From the NCBI GenBank assembly GCA_050251555.1, contig JBFWMN010000001.1, positions 41,188-105,187 of the forward strand: 64,000 bases of DNA. Reading direction: 5' to 3'. The notes under the pieces were generated by a model. It was given only the letters and a program-made list of their open reading frames with translations. It was not told the origin of the DNA and did not search any database. Below, in pieces: positions 16,989 to 25,217 of the stretch (position 1 is its first letter; each line of letters starts with the position of its first letter). The translations under genes and the position numbers were made by a program. Origin of the DNA: UBA2137 sp050251555. GTDB taxonomy: Bacteria > Pseudomonadota > Alphaproteobacteria > Micavibrionales > Micavibrionaceae.

Positions 16989-17318
16989 ATGGGTATATCA
17001 AGCGCCGCACACATCCCTTTTGATGTGAGCGAAAGAAGCCAAAAATTTCAATTGAAAGCCTCCCTTTATTTCCGTGCTGCGGCGGATGGTCGTCGCCAAG
17101 ATATGATCCAGACGATTTTAAAAATCTGTCGTGGAGATGATCTAAGTTGGAGAGAGAGAAGTGCTTTGGGGTATGCCAAAATGGCCGATCAGCAAGGTGT
17201 TGACCGCGAGACACGTTTTGTCGAAACGATGGTTGACCGCTTTGGTGTGCAGGTTTTGCATGAAATGGGCGGTTTTAAGGGCTTAGAAGGCCCACGTTCG
17301 CCTTTCGGCATGAATTAA
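16989..17318 (+). CDS. Hypothetical protein, 109 residues
   Basis: I do not recognise this protein. It has no signal peptide or membrane helix; a mostly helical, charged sequence with 'RRQDMIQTILKICRGDDLSWRERSALGYAKMAD' features spread over ~35-67. AGGAAGGA lies 11 nt upstream of ATG 16989, a good ribosome site, and codon use resembles the core genes, so it is probably real. Its stop codon is immediately followed by the stop of the opposite-strand peptidase gene. The 200-nt spacer upstream is AT-rich and likely holds its promoter. Confidence 0.65.
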   Translation: MGISSAAHIPFDVSERSQKFQLKASLYFRAAADGRRQDMIQTILKICRGDDLSWRERSALGYAKMADQQGVDRETRFVETMVDRFGVQVLHEMGGFKGLEGPRSPFGMN

Positions 17319-18233
17319 TTATCCTAGTTTGAAAGTCACGCCTGTCTTTACAGCCTTAAGCGTGGCTTTCATTCCAATCGGTAAAATCTTCATACTCTCG
17401 CCATGCCCGAACGGCGCATCCATGATCACAGGGATATGCATGCCTTCGGTATGTTCGTTAATGAGATCCTCGACCGTGTAAGGGAAGGGGACGCGCCCGC
17501 CGTTCAAATTCATCGTAAAGCCACCGACCATTAAGCCTGCGATGTGTTCCATATGGCCTGCACGCTTTAAATGAATGAGCATACGGTCGATATTGCGCAA
17601 CTCCTCCATTTCATCCTCGATGAAAAGGATTTTCCCCTTTAAATCGGGCTGGTCTTTCGTGCCCATCAGATAATTAAAGATGCATAAATTGCCGCCGACA
17701 AGTTCGCCCGAGGCCTCGCCGTAACGCAGAATTCTTGCCTCATCCCATTTATCTTCGGTTTCGGGTTCACCTGTGAGGTGCACCAGAAAATCATCAATAA
17801 AGGGTTGGGGCTCTTCGCGGGAAAAATGTCCTGCATCGGGGCCGTGATAGGTCACGATGTTCAGGCGTACGCTCAATGCGTTAATCAGGGCGGTCGCATC
17901 CGAAAATCCCATGATAATCTTATTGTACCCTTTGAGCTTTTCCCAATCGAGATATTGCATCATGTGCAGTGTGCGTGTGCCGCCTGCCGCGCACAGGATC
18001 ATCTTTATTTCAGGATCGCACCAGTAATCGGTAAAAGCTGCGCCGCGCTCTTTGGGAGACCCTGCCCATTCATGTAGGCGTAGCGCATTGTTGGGATGAA
18101 TTTTGACCTTGTAGCCCAGAACCTCCAGGTGTGATTTGGCACGCTGCAAGCCTTCAGGGGCGCGCCAGCGGGCGGTGGCGACAATCCCGATTGTGTCGCC
18201 TTTTTTGAGAGGTGGAGGGGCGGTGAACTTCAT
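17319..18233 (-). CDS. S66-family LD-carboxypeptidase (MccF-like)
   Basis: 304 residues. The N-terminal domain has 'GDTIGIVATA' and the nucleophile elbow 'MGFSDATALINAL' with Ser near 115. The C-terminal domain has 'GELVGGNL', 'ILFIEDEMEEL' and 'PFGHGESM', giving the Glu and His of the Ser-Glu-His triad. Family members remove the terminal D-Ala from muropeptides (LdcA) or inactivate microcin C-like compounds (MccF). The sequence alone does not decide which. No signal peptide, so cytoplasmic. Confidence 0.88.
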   Translation of the reverse strand: MKFTAPPPLKKGDTIGIVATARWRAPEGLQRAKSHLEVLGYKVKIHPNNALRLHEWAGSPKERGAAFTDYWCDPEIKMILCAAGGTRTLHMMQYLDWEKLKGYNKIIMGFSDATALINALSVRLNIVTYHGPDAGHFSREEPQPFIDDFLVHLTGEPETEDKWDEARILRYGEASGELVGGNLCIFNYLMGTKDQPDLKGKILFIEDEMEELRNIDRMLIHLKRAGHMEHIAGLMVGGFTMNLNGGRVPFPYTVEDLINEHTEGMHIPVIMDAPFGHGESMKILPIGMKATLKAVKTGVTFKLG

Positions 18234-18265
18234 AAGTGTATTCTATCCTTTGGACGTGGCCTTTG

Positions 18266-19696
18266 TTAACCCGCTTTTTTGATCTTCTCGTAAGCGTCTA
18301 AGGCAGCATCTCTTGCGGCCTTATGGTCAACAAGCGGGGCGGGATAATTTTTCGGGCGATCTTTTGCGGGAGCTTCCCACGGCTTATGTACGTATTTATC
18401 GGGGACGTCTTTCAGTTCAGGGACATATTTGCGCACGTAATCGCCATTGGGGTCGAACTTTTCACCCTGTAATACGGGATTGAAGATGCGGAAATAGGGC
18501 GCGGCATCCGCGCCGCAGCCTGCAACCCATTGCCAGCTTGCCGAATTATTGGCTAAATCCGCATCAAACAGCGTATCCCAGAACCATTTCTCACCCTCTG
18601 ACCAATGAATAAGTAAATCCTTGATCAGGAATGAGGCGGCAATCATCCGCACACGATTATGCATATACCCTTCCTGCCAAAGCTGGCGCATGCCGGCGTC
18701 TACGATGGGATAGCCGGTTAAGCCTTTTTGCCAGGCAGCCAAAGCCTTCTCGTTCTTTTCCCATGGGAAGGCCTTGAATTTTTCGTTCAACGGTTGGTCG
18801 GTAATGCGTTCTTTGAAGTGATAGAGAAGGTGGTAGGAAAATTCCCGCCAGGCAAGCTCCGCCTGAAACTTAGCGGCACCTTGCGAGTGAATGGCATTGG
18901 CAGCCAATCTTTTTTCAATCTCATGCCAGATCATGCGCGGGGAGATTTCCCCGAAATGTAGATGCGGGGAGAGGCGTGAAACATAGCTTTTGTCAGGACG
19001 ATCTCTTCCTTCAGCGTAATGGTCGATTTCCGCATCCAGAAAATCATCAAGGCGCTGCCATGCACCGGCTTCGCCGACATCCCATGTGTCGAGCATATGC
19101 TCATCCCAACGCGGTTTGACGGGCAGTAATTGCAGATCGTCAAGGTCCAGCACCCCTTTAGGCGCATCTTCATAGATCAGTCGCTCGGGTGCGGGAAGGG
19201 GGGCGCGTGGTTGTTCTGCAGCCAGACAGCCTTTTTTGTAAAAGGGGGTAAAGACCTGATAGGGAGTGCCGCCCCCTGTTTTAATCTCCCACGGTTCCCA
19301 TAACAGATTGGCTTTGAAGGTTTCAACCGTGATGCCGGCCTCTTTCAAGGATTGCTTAATCTTTGTGTCTCGCGCCATGCGCCATGGTTCGTAACATCTG
19401 TTCCAGTAAACGGCAGTTGCGCCTGTTTGTTTGACCAGATCGGGTAAAATCTCGTCTGCTTTCCCCTTAAAAAGGGCAAGGTGGTCGCTCAGCGAGGTAT
19501 TGAGACTTGCAAGTGAATGATGCAGCCAGACATTCGAGGCTGCGCCCCGTTTCCAGCTTTTCGCATTGTCATCATCATGGATAAAAACGGGCAGGATGCG
19601 TGCGCCTTCAACCTCATAGGCAGCATGAAGGGCAGGATTATCCGCACGGCGTAAATCCTGACGAAACCAGACAATGATTGTTTGGGGCTTGCTCAT
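18266..19696 (-). CDS. phrB: Deoxyribodipyrimidine photolyase, class I
   Basis: 476 residues. An N-terminal Rossmann-like antenna domain begins 'IIVWFRQDLRRADNPAL'. The FAD domain includes 'HFGEISPRMIW', 'WREFSYHLLYHF', 'DAGMRQLWQEGYMHNRVRM' and 'NNSASWQWVAGCGADAAPYFR', with the Trp residues of the electron chain. It repairs UV-made cyclobutane pyrimidine dimers with blue light. It is 32 nt upstream of the S66 peptidase on the same strand and may share its transcript. A cryptochrome-like function is less likely given the intact DNA-repair motifs. Confidence 0.95.
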   Translation of the reverse strand: MSKPQTIIVWFRQDLRRADNPALHAAYEVEGARILPVFIHDDDNAKSWKRGAASNVWLHHSLASLNTSLSDHLALFKGKADEILPDLVKQTGATAVYWNRCYEPWRMARDTKIKQSLKEAGITVETFKANLLWEPWEIKTGGGTPYQVFTPFYKKGCLAAEQPRAPLPAPERLIYEDAPKGVLDLDDLQLLPVKPRWDEHMLDTWDVGEAGAWQRLDDFLDAEIDHYAEGRDRPDKSYVSRLSPHLHFGEISPRMIWHEIEKRLAANAIHSQGAAKFQAELAWREFSYHLLYHFKERITDQPLNEKFKAFPWEKNEKALAAWQKGLTGYPIVDAGMRQLWQEGYMHNRVRMIAASFLIKDLLIHWSEGEKWFWDTLFDADLANNSASWQWVAGCGADAAPYFRIFNPVLQGEKFDPNGDYVRKYVPELKDVPDKYVHKPWEAPAKDRPKNYPAPLVDHKAARDAALDAYEKIKKAG

Positions 19697-19738
19697 AACC
19701 TCTTCAAATCTAGTGTGATTTGAGGCTGGAGAACAGCT

Positions 19739-20707
19739 TTAGCCATTCTCGGCGAGAATTCTCTCCACGATTTTCTTCAGCGTGTCATCGGCCTTCAGAT
19801 TATCAACCTGGCAGGTTCCTGCCGCCGCATGACCGCCGCCGCCATACTCCAGCATCAGATGGCCGATATGGACGGGGCTGGTTTTATTTAAGATGGATTT
19901 TCCCACTGCAATAACTGTGTTCTGGCGGTTCTTCCCCCACATCACATGCGCCGAGATATTGCATTGCGGATAAAGCGCATAAACGACAAAACGGTTACCT
20001 GCCCAGATCTCGTCTTCCTTGCGAAGATCGACAATCGCAAGACCACCTTCCATGCGGGTGCAATCCATCAATTGTTTTTTGTGGCGTTCCTTATGATCCA
20101 TAAAGAGATCGACGCGCTCTTTGACGTCGGGAAGGTCAAGAATGGCCTCTATCTCGTCATGTTCGCGGCAATGATCGATCAGTTGCATCATGAGCTGGTA
20201 ATTCGAGATATTGAAATCGCGGAAGCGCCCGAGGCCCGTTCGCGCATCCATCAACATGCCAAGCAATACCCAGCCTTTAGGATCAAGAATATCATCGCGC
20301 GTGAGGCTTGCGGAATCGACTTTATCAACGGCCTCCATCATGTCGTAAGAAACACGCGGGAAGGTTTTTGCGCCGCCGAAATAGTCATAGAGGACGCGTG
20401 AAGCCGATGGCGCATCGCCGTCAATAACGTGATTGTCAGCACTTGAGCCGACGCGCTTCAATTCGGATGTGTGATGGTCAAAGGCCAGATACACATCGGG
20501 GTGATAGGGAAGGTTGGCACTGATGTCATTGCCGTCGACTTCGATCAGCCCGTCTTGCATGTCTTTGGGGTGGACGAACATGATATCGTCAACGATACCG
20601 AGCTCTTTGAGTAAAACAGAACAGACCAGTCCGTCCATGTCTGAACGGGTGATCAAACGGTAAGATGTATTCTTTTTAGGCAGAAGTTTTGCAGCGGCTG
20701 ATGACAT
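19739..20707 (-). CDS. DHH-family phosphoesterase
   Basis: 322 residues from ATG at 20707, chosen because GGAGGA lies 9 nt upstream; an in-frame start 17 codons earlier has no such site. DHH motifs: 'RSDMDGLVC' (motif I), 'DGDAPSASR' and 'LAFDHHTSEL' (DHH). The C-terminal DHHA1 motif is 'YGGGGHAAAGT'. The family includes exopolyphosphatases and nano-RNA/c-di-AMP phosphodiesterases; the substrate cannot be read from the sequence. Between clpX and photolyase on the same strand. Confidence 0.85.
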   Translation of the reverse strand: MSSAAAKLLPKKNTSYRLITRSDMDGLVCSVLLKELGIVDDIMFVHPKDMQDGLIEVDGNDISANLPYHPDVYLAFDHHTSELKRVGSSADNHVIDGDAPSASRVLYDYFGGAKTFPRVSYDMMEAVDKVDSASLTRDDILDPKGWVLLGMLMDARTGLGRFRDFNISNYQLMMQLIDHCREHDEIEAILDLPDVKERVDLFMDHKERHKKQLMDCTRMEGGLAIVDLRKEDEIWAGNRFVVYALYPQCNISAHVMWGKNRQNTVIAVGKSILNKTSPVHIGHLMLEYGGGGHAAAGTCQVDNLKADDTLKKIVERILAENG

Positions 20708-20830
20708 GTCTTCGTCTCCTCCAACGAAAAAGAGGCCTGATTGCATTACACAGATCATAGCCTCTTTTCAGTATAGCTTAAAAGCAGTCACAAATTCGAT
20801 TTCAATTCGTGCTGCAAATGCGAAGTCGGT

Positions 20831-22129
20831 CTAGTTGGCGGCCTCTTTCACAGGCTCATCCTTGGATTTGCCTTTGGATTTTTTCTTGGCGTCCTTGCTA
20901 TGAACCAGCACGGGCGGCTCGCCTTTTTCAACTGTTTCCTTGTTGATGACAACTTCTTCGACATCATCCAGATCAGGCAGATCATACATGGTGTCCAAAA
21001 GCATGTTTTCAAGGATAGAGCGCAGACCGCGAGCACCTGTTTTGCGCTCAATTGCCTTCTTCGCAATGGCATGCAATGCATCGTCTGTAAAGGTCAGCTT
21101 GGTGTCTTCCAGATCGAAAAGCTTCTTGTACTGTTTGACCAGAGCGTTTCTTGGCTCAGTCAGAATTTGAACAAGTGCGTCTGAATCCAGATCTTCCAGC
21201 GTGGCAACCACAGGCAGACGACCGACAAATTCAGGGATCAGACCGAATTTCAGCAGATCTTCGGTATCCAGACCTTTCAGAGCTTCACCGACCAGCTTTT
21301 CTTCGGCACCGTGCACGTTGGCACCGAAACCGATGCTCTTTTGTGCCGTACGCTGACCGATCACTTTTTCAATACCTGCAAACGCACCACCACAGATGAA
21401 GAGGATGTTCGAGGTATCAACCTGCAAAAACTCTTGTTGGGGGTGTTTACGACCACCTTGCGGGGGAACGGAGGCAACCGTGCCTTCCATCATTTTCAGC
21501 AAGGCCTGCTGCACACCTTCACCCGACACGTCACGTGTGATGGAGGGGTTGTCGGATTTACGCGAGATTTTGTCGATTTCGTCGATATAGACGATACCGC
21601 GTTGAGCGCGCTCGACATTATAATCGCAAGATTGCAGCAATTTCAGGATAATGTTTTCAACGTCCTCACCCACATAACCGGCTTCGGTCAATGTCGTGGC
21701 GTCCGCCATTGTGAACGGGACATCAAGAACGCGTGCCAGTGTTTGTGCCAGAAGCGTCTTACCCGAACCGGTGGGGCCGAGAATCAGAATGTTCGATTTT
21801 TGCAGCTCAACATCCGACCCGCGCTGACCGTGTTCCAGACGTTTATAGTGGTTGTGAACAGCCACTGACAAAACGCGTTTGGCCCAGTCCTGACCGATCA
21901 CATACTCGTCAAGGAAGGCTTTAATTTCGGAAGGTGAGGGAACGCCTTCGTCGGAGCGTACGATGGAGCTTTTGTCTTCTTCCTGAATAATGTCCATACA
22001 CAGTTCGACACATTCATTACAGATGAAGACGTTCGGCCCTGCAATGAGCTTGCGCACTTCATGCTGGCTCTTGCCGCAGAAGGAGCAGTAAAGCGTGTTC
22101 TTGCTATCGGTTGAATCGGATTTGCTCAT
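20831..22129 (-). CDS. clpX: ATP-dependent Clp protease ATP-binding subunit ClpX
   Basis: 432 residues. An N-terminal zinc-binding domain (CSFCGKSQ ... CNECVELC) is followed by the AAA+ core with Walker A 'GPTGSGKTLLAQ' and Walker B 'VYIDEIDKI'. The pore loop is near 'GYVGEDVENI' and the 'IGF' ClpP-binding loop is at 'KSIGFGA'. It unfolds tagged proteins for ClpP. clpP and lon, the usual neighbours, are not here. The C-terminus has a Lys/Asp-rich tail (KKKSKGKSKDEP). Confidence 0.97.
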   Translation of the reverse strand: MSKSDSTDSKNTLYCSFCGKSQHEVRKLIAGPNVFICNECVELCMDIIQEEDKSSIVRSDEGVPSPSEIKAFLDEYVIGQDWAKRVLSVAVHNHYKRLEHGQRGSDVELQKSNILILGPTGSGKTLLAQTLARVLDVPFTMADATTLTEAGYVGEDVENIILKLLQSCDYNVERAQRGIVYIDEIDKISRKSDNPSITRDVSGEGVQQALLKMMEGTVASVPPQGGRKHPQQEFLQVDTSNILFICGGAFAGIEKVIGQRTAQKSIGFGANVHGAEEKLVGEALKGLDTEDLLKFGLIPEFVGRLPVVATLEDLDSDALVQILTEPRNALVKQYKKLFDLEDTKLTFTDDALHAIAKKAIERKTGARGLRSILENMLLDTMYDLPDLDDVEEVVINKETVEKGEPPVLVHSKDAKKKSKGKSKDEPVKEAAN

Positions 22130-22355
22130 TGTGGTGAAAACCTCTTGGGTCTTTTGGGGTGGGCTAGGGTTACGTCTTTATTCTTTCGACGCGTCCCATA
22201 CGATTTGTTTTTCAAAGATCATATTGGCATTGCCTGAAAGCCTGTTCAAGCCTTTTCACATGCGGCACTGCCTTGAATCTTTCTCTAAATAACTATATGA
22301 CGACTGTCAACACAAGGCGAGTGCTGACCTGAAAAAAAGCACGAGAAAGACGGGA

Positions 22356-22766
22356 ATGGCCCAAACACTTGATGATTTCGTTGCGGATTTTGCTCTTTTC
22401 GATGATTGGGAAGGGCGTTTTGCCTATCTGATTGATTTGGGAAAAGCCTTGCCTGATCTTGATGATTCTTACAAAACCGACGAATTTCTGGTGAGGGGCT
22501 GCACCTCCAAAGTCTGGCTTGTGGCTGACCGCGAAGGTGACAAGCTCATTTTTAAGGCCGACAGCGATGCCTTTATCGTCAAAGGACTGATTGCTTTACT
22601 GCTGGCCGCATATAGCGGTAAGACGGCACAGGAGATTCTGGCAACCGATATTGAGGCTGCCTTTACCGAAATGGGGTTGGAGACACATTTGTCACCCAAC
22701 CGCCGTAACGGATTCTTCGCGATGGTCAAGAAAATGCGTGATTATGCGCAGAGCCTTGCGGCGTAA
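22356..22766 (+). CDS. sufE: SufE-family cysteine desulfuration protein
   Basis: 136 residues, usual length. Cys49 in 'EFLVRGCTSKVWL' is the sulfur acceptor, and the C-terminal 'HLSPNRRNGFFAMVKKMR' is family-typical. It takes persulfide sulfur from SufS and passes it on for Fe-S cluster building. Divergent from clpX and convergent with the secreted protein gene; no other suf gene is near. Confidence 0.93.
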   Translation: MAQTLDDFVADFALFDDWEGRFAYLIDLGKALPDLDDSYKTDEFLVRGCTSKVWLVADREGDKLIFKADSDAFIVKGLIALLLAAYSGKTAQEILATDIEAAFTEMGLETHLSPNRRNGFFAMVKKMRDYAQSLAA

Positions 22767-22777
22767 TTTTTTCGAAT

Positions 22778-23410
22778 CTACTGATCATCGGTCTTCAAAT
22801 TGATATTTCTAAGGATGTTGGTGAACATGGCGTTGGCATCGTCCAGCATGGGGCCGTTATTCTGAATTTCAAACAGCAGCAGGGAGTTTTGCGTCAGCCA
22901 CAATTGGTAGGTGACGAAAGACTGGCCTTCCATGCCGCGCTTGCTGCCCAATAAAATTCCTGCACGAGCGCCTGTCTCTTCGTCGGTAAAGATTTTTTCA
23001 CCCGTTGAAACAATGTCATTGTCTTTAATATAGGCGGCAATCGTGTTGCGGATGGCGGCATCATTCAGCATGTTGCGTTCACCCGGAACAAGGGAGCGGC
23101 AGTTCGCCTCCATATAAATGGAATTGGTCGGAGAAAAGACCTTGGAGAAACTCAGATGGTCTTCTTTGACCATTTCCCCTGAAGAGGCCGGAACATCATT
23201 CGTGGAAATTTCAGGTTCTTCGGGGAAGCCTAACTGAAAGTCGCAATAGGGCGCGGTATAGATATGCGAATAAGTTTCGGCCTTCAGCTCCTTTTGAATG
23301 GTTGAGCTGCTTTGTTGTTCCTGTGCATGGGCAAAAGCCGCGTTGAGCATAACGCCCGTAGCCGCCAAAACACCTAACATACGCAGTAAACGACAAGAGC
23401 TTTTTACCAT
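22778..23410 (-). CDS. Hypothetical secreted protein
   Basis: 210 residues. Clear Sec signal peptide ending AFAHA-Q (cleavage after ~29). The mature part has two cysteines ('APYCDFQLGFP' and 'MEANCRSLVPG') that could pair, and a beta-rich C-terminal half (SFVTYQLWLTQNSLLLFEIQ). I do not recognise the family. Its start follows the hisS stop codon with no gap, so it is probably cotranscribed with hisS. Likely periplasmic; function unknown. Confidence 0.75.
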   Translation of the reverse strand: MVKSSCRLLRMLGVLAATGVMLNAAFAHAQEQQSSSTIQKELKAETYSHIYTAPYCDFQLGFPEEPEISTNDVPASSGEMVKEDHLSFSKVFSPTNSIYMEANCRSLVPGERNMLNDAAIRNTIAAYIKDNDIVSTGEKIFTDEETGARAGILLGSKRGMEGQSFVTYQLWLTQNSLLLFEIQNNGPMLDDANAMFTNILRNINLKTDDQ

Positions 23411-24730
23411 TCAATTTTTCTCCCAGCTTGCAGGGTCGGCCTCGGTTTGTGTGCCTTTTACCAGATCTTTCACCTCGTGCGGGCGATCATCCTCAAAAGG
23501 CGGGAACCATACATATGATATGCCCTTTTTCTCCGCATAGGCCAGTTGTTTACTGATCTTTTGCGGAGCGTGGTACATTTCGACATTCAGGCCACGTCCT
23601 CGCAATATCCGTGCCGTGTCGGATGCCAGAGCACGTTTTTCTTCGGAAGGCAGCATCATCAGAATATCAGCAGGTGATTTGGGGCCGGGTTTGATGTGAC
23701 CGCTTTGCTTCAGCACATCAAAGAGGCGGCTCAGACCGATTGAAATACCAACGCCGGGCAAGTGGCGCGGAATATAGCTGCCTGCCAGATCATCATAGCG
23801 TCCGCCCGAGCAGACCGAGCCGGTAAATTGCGGAATATCGAGAAGACGTGTTTCATAAACCGTTCCCGTATAATAATCCAAGCCCCGCACAATCGAGAGA
23901 TCAGCAATCGCACCGTGTTCAGGCAGGTGGGACAAATTATCCATGACGAAGGCGAGCTCTTCGATGCCCTCTGCCATCATCTCATTTTCGGCTGTAATGG
24001 AGCGCACGGCATCACCGCGTCCCGAGACCTTGGTCAGGTCGAGAATTTTCTTGATGGAAGAGTCATTTAAAGACTGCTCTTTAAGCAATTTGGCAACTTC
24101 GTCTTTGCCGATTTTTTCCAGCTTATCCACGGCGCGTGTCACTTGTATTACGGCCTCTTCATCCGTGACATCCATGCTGTTGAGCAAACCGATCAGGATT
24201 TTGCGATTATTGATGCGAAGCTGAATGCGCCCGATCTGCAGTCCATCCAGAACCTCGTACATGACGGCAGGCATCTCCGCATCAAAGGAGAGCGGCAAGC
24301 CGTCAACGCCGATCACATCGATATCGCATTGATAGAACTCGCGCATACGGCCCAGTTGTGGGCGCTCACCGCGCCAGACTTTTTGCATCTGATAGCGTTT
24401 GAAAGGGAACACGAGATCATTGAAGTGTAGGGCAACATAGCGCGCCAACGGCACGGTCTGGTCAAAATGGAGCGCCAGACGGGATTCCTTGTCATCCTCG
24501 GGGTCGGCTTGTAGGCGCGACAAAGCGTAAATCTCTTTATCAACCTCGCCTTTGGCTGTCAGAACGTCAATTTCCTCAACGGCGGGCGTTTCAATTGAGC
24601 AATAGCCGTAAGATTCAAAGACGCGACGAATATGGTCCATCCAGCGTTGTTCAACAATCCGGAATTCTGGCAGCCACTCGGGAAATCCTGAAATGGGTTT
24701 GGGCTTATAAATCTGCTTTTTTACGCTCAT
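23411..24730 (-). CDS. hisS: Histidine-tRNA ligase
   Basis: 439 residues. Class II core: motif 1 near 'RRVFESYGYCSIETPAVEE', motif 2 'MQKVWRGERPQLGRMREFYQCDID', and the His-specific 'RGLDYYTGTVYE' and 'SGGRYDDLAG'. The C-terminal anticodon-binding domain ends with 'LVKGTQTEAD'. It charges tRNA-His. In many relatives hisS lies between ispG and prfA; here ispG and prfA are adjacent at 54-56 kb and hisS stands apart. Confidence 0.96.
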   Translation of the reverse strand: MSVKKQIYKPKPISGFPEWLPEFRIVEQRWMDHIRRVFESYGYCSIETPAVEEIDVLTAKGEVDKEIYALSRLQADPEDDKESRLALHFDQTVPLARYVALHFNDLVFPFKRYQMQKVWRGERPQLGRMREFYQCDIDVIGVDGLPLSFDAEMPAVMYEVLDGLQIGRIQLRINNRKILIGLLNSMDVTDEEAVIQVTRAVDKLEKIGKDEVAKLLKEQSLNDSSIKKILDLTKVSGRGDAVRSITAENEMMAEGIEELAFVMDNLSHLPEHGAIADLSIVRGLDYYTGTVYETRLLDIPQFTGSVCSGGRYDDLAGSYIPRHLPGVGISIGLSRLFDVLKQSGHIKPGPKSPADILMMLPSEEKRALASDTARILRGRGLNVEMYHAPQKISKQLAYAEKKGISYVWFPPFEDDRPHEVKDLVKGTQTEADPASWEKN

Positions 24731-24790
24731 AACGTCCTTGGCACGTGGTCTTCATGGGTTGAAGTAGCGTTATAGCGTGTTTTCAAGCAC

Positions 24791-25165
24791 TTATAAAGGG
24801 GCAGGTGCAAGGGAGGGCGCGTGACCCGAAAAGCGCTGTTTCAAGACTGCGGCGGCGGTTTCGGGTACGAGAATTTCATCAGCCTCAATGGCGTATGTTG
24901 CCATGTTTCTTTCGGCTTCGTCGTCGATCAGGATGTCGGCGTGTTTCAGTTCTTCGGATAAGTCTTCGCGGCTTTTGAAATTGACGTTATCGGTGAGGGC
25001 GGAATCGGACTGCAGACAAAGGACAAGTGCTGCCATACCGGGTTCTTTGGTCACAAAGGTGACTTCATGGCCTTGTTCACGCAGGTCAAGGAGCGTGGAG
25101 AGCAGTTGCTCATCCAATTCATTGTTACGCATCAACGTTCCTGTGAAATCACACATAATATGCAT
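24791..25165 (-). CDS. Small HAD-like protein
   Basis: 124 residues. HAD-like motifs in a minimal, capless form: 'CDFTGTL' (Asp6, but Thr8 where phosphatases have Asp), 'VTFVTKEPG' (Thr39, motif II) and 'ADILIDDEAE' (Asp81/82, motif IV). The motif III Lys is not clear. It may be a small phosphatase or a degenerate HAD protein. An ATG three codons inside is a possible alternative start. It lies between cobT and hisS on the same strand; no partner is obvious. Confidence 0.6.
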   Translation of the reverse strand: MHIMCDFTGTLMRNNELDEQLLSTLLDLREQGHEVTFVTKEPGMAALVLCLQSDSALTDNVNFKSREDLSEELKHADILIDDEAERNMATYAIEADEILVPETAAAVLKQRFSGHAPSLAPAPL

Positions 25166-25217
25166 GGGAATTAATATACATAGTGCTGACCAGAAATCAA
25201 ATATTTTAGGATGTTAT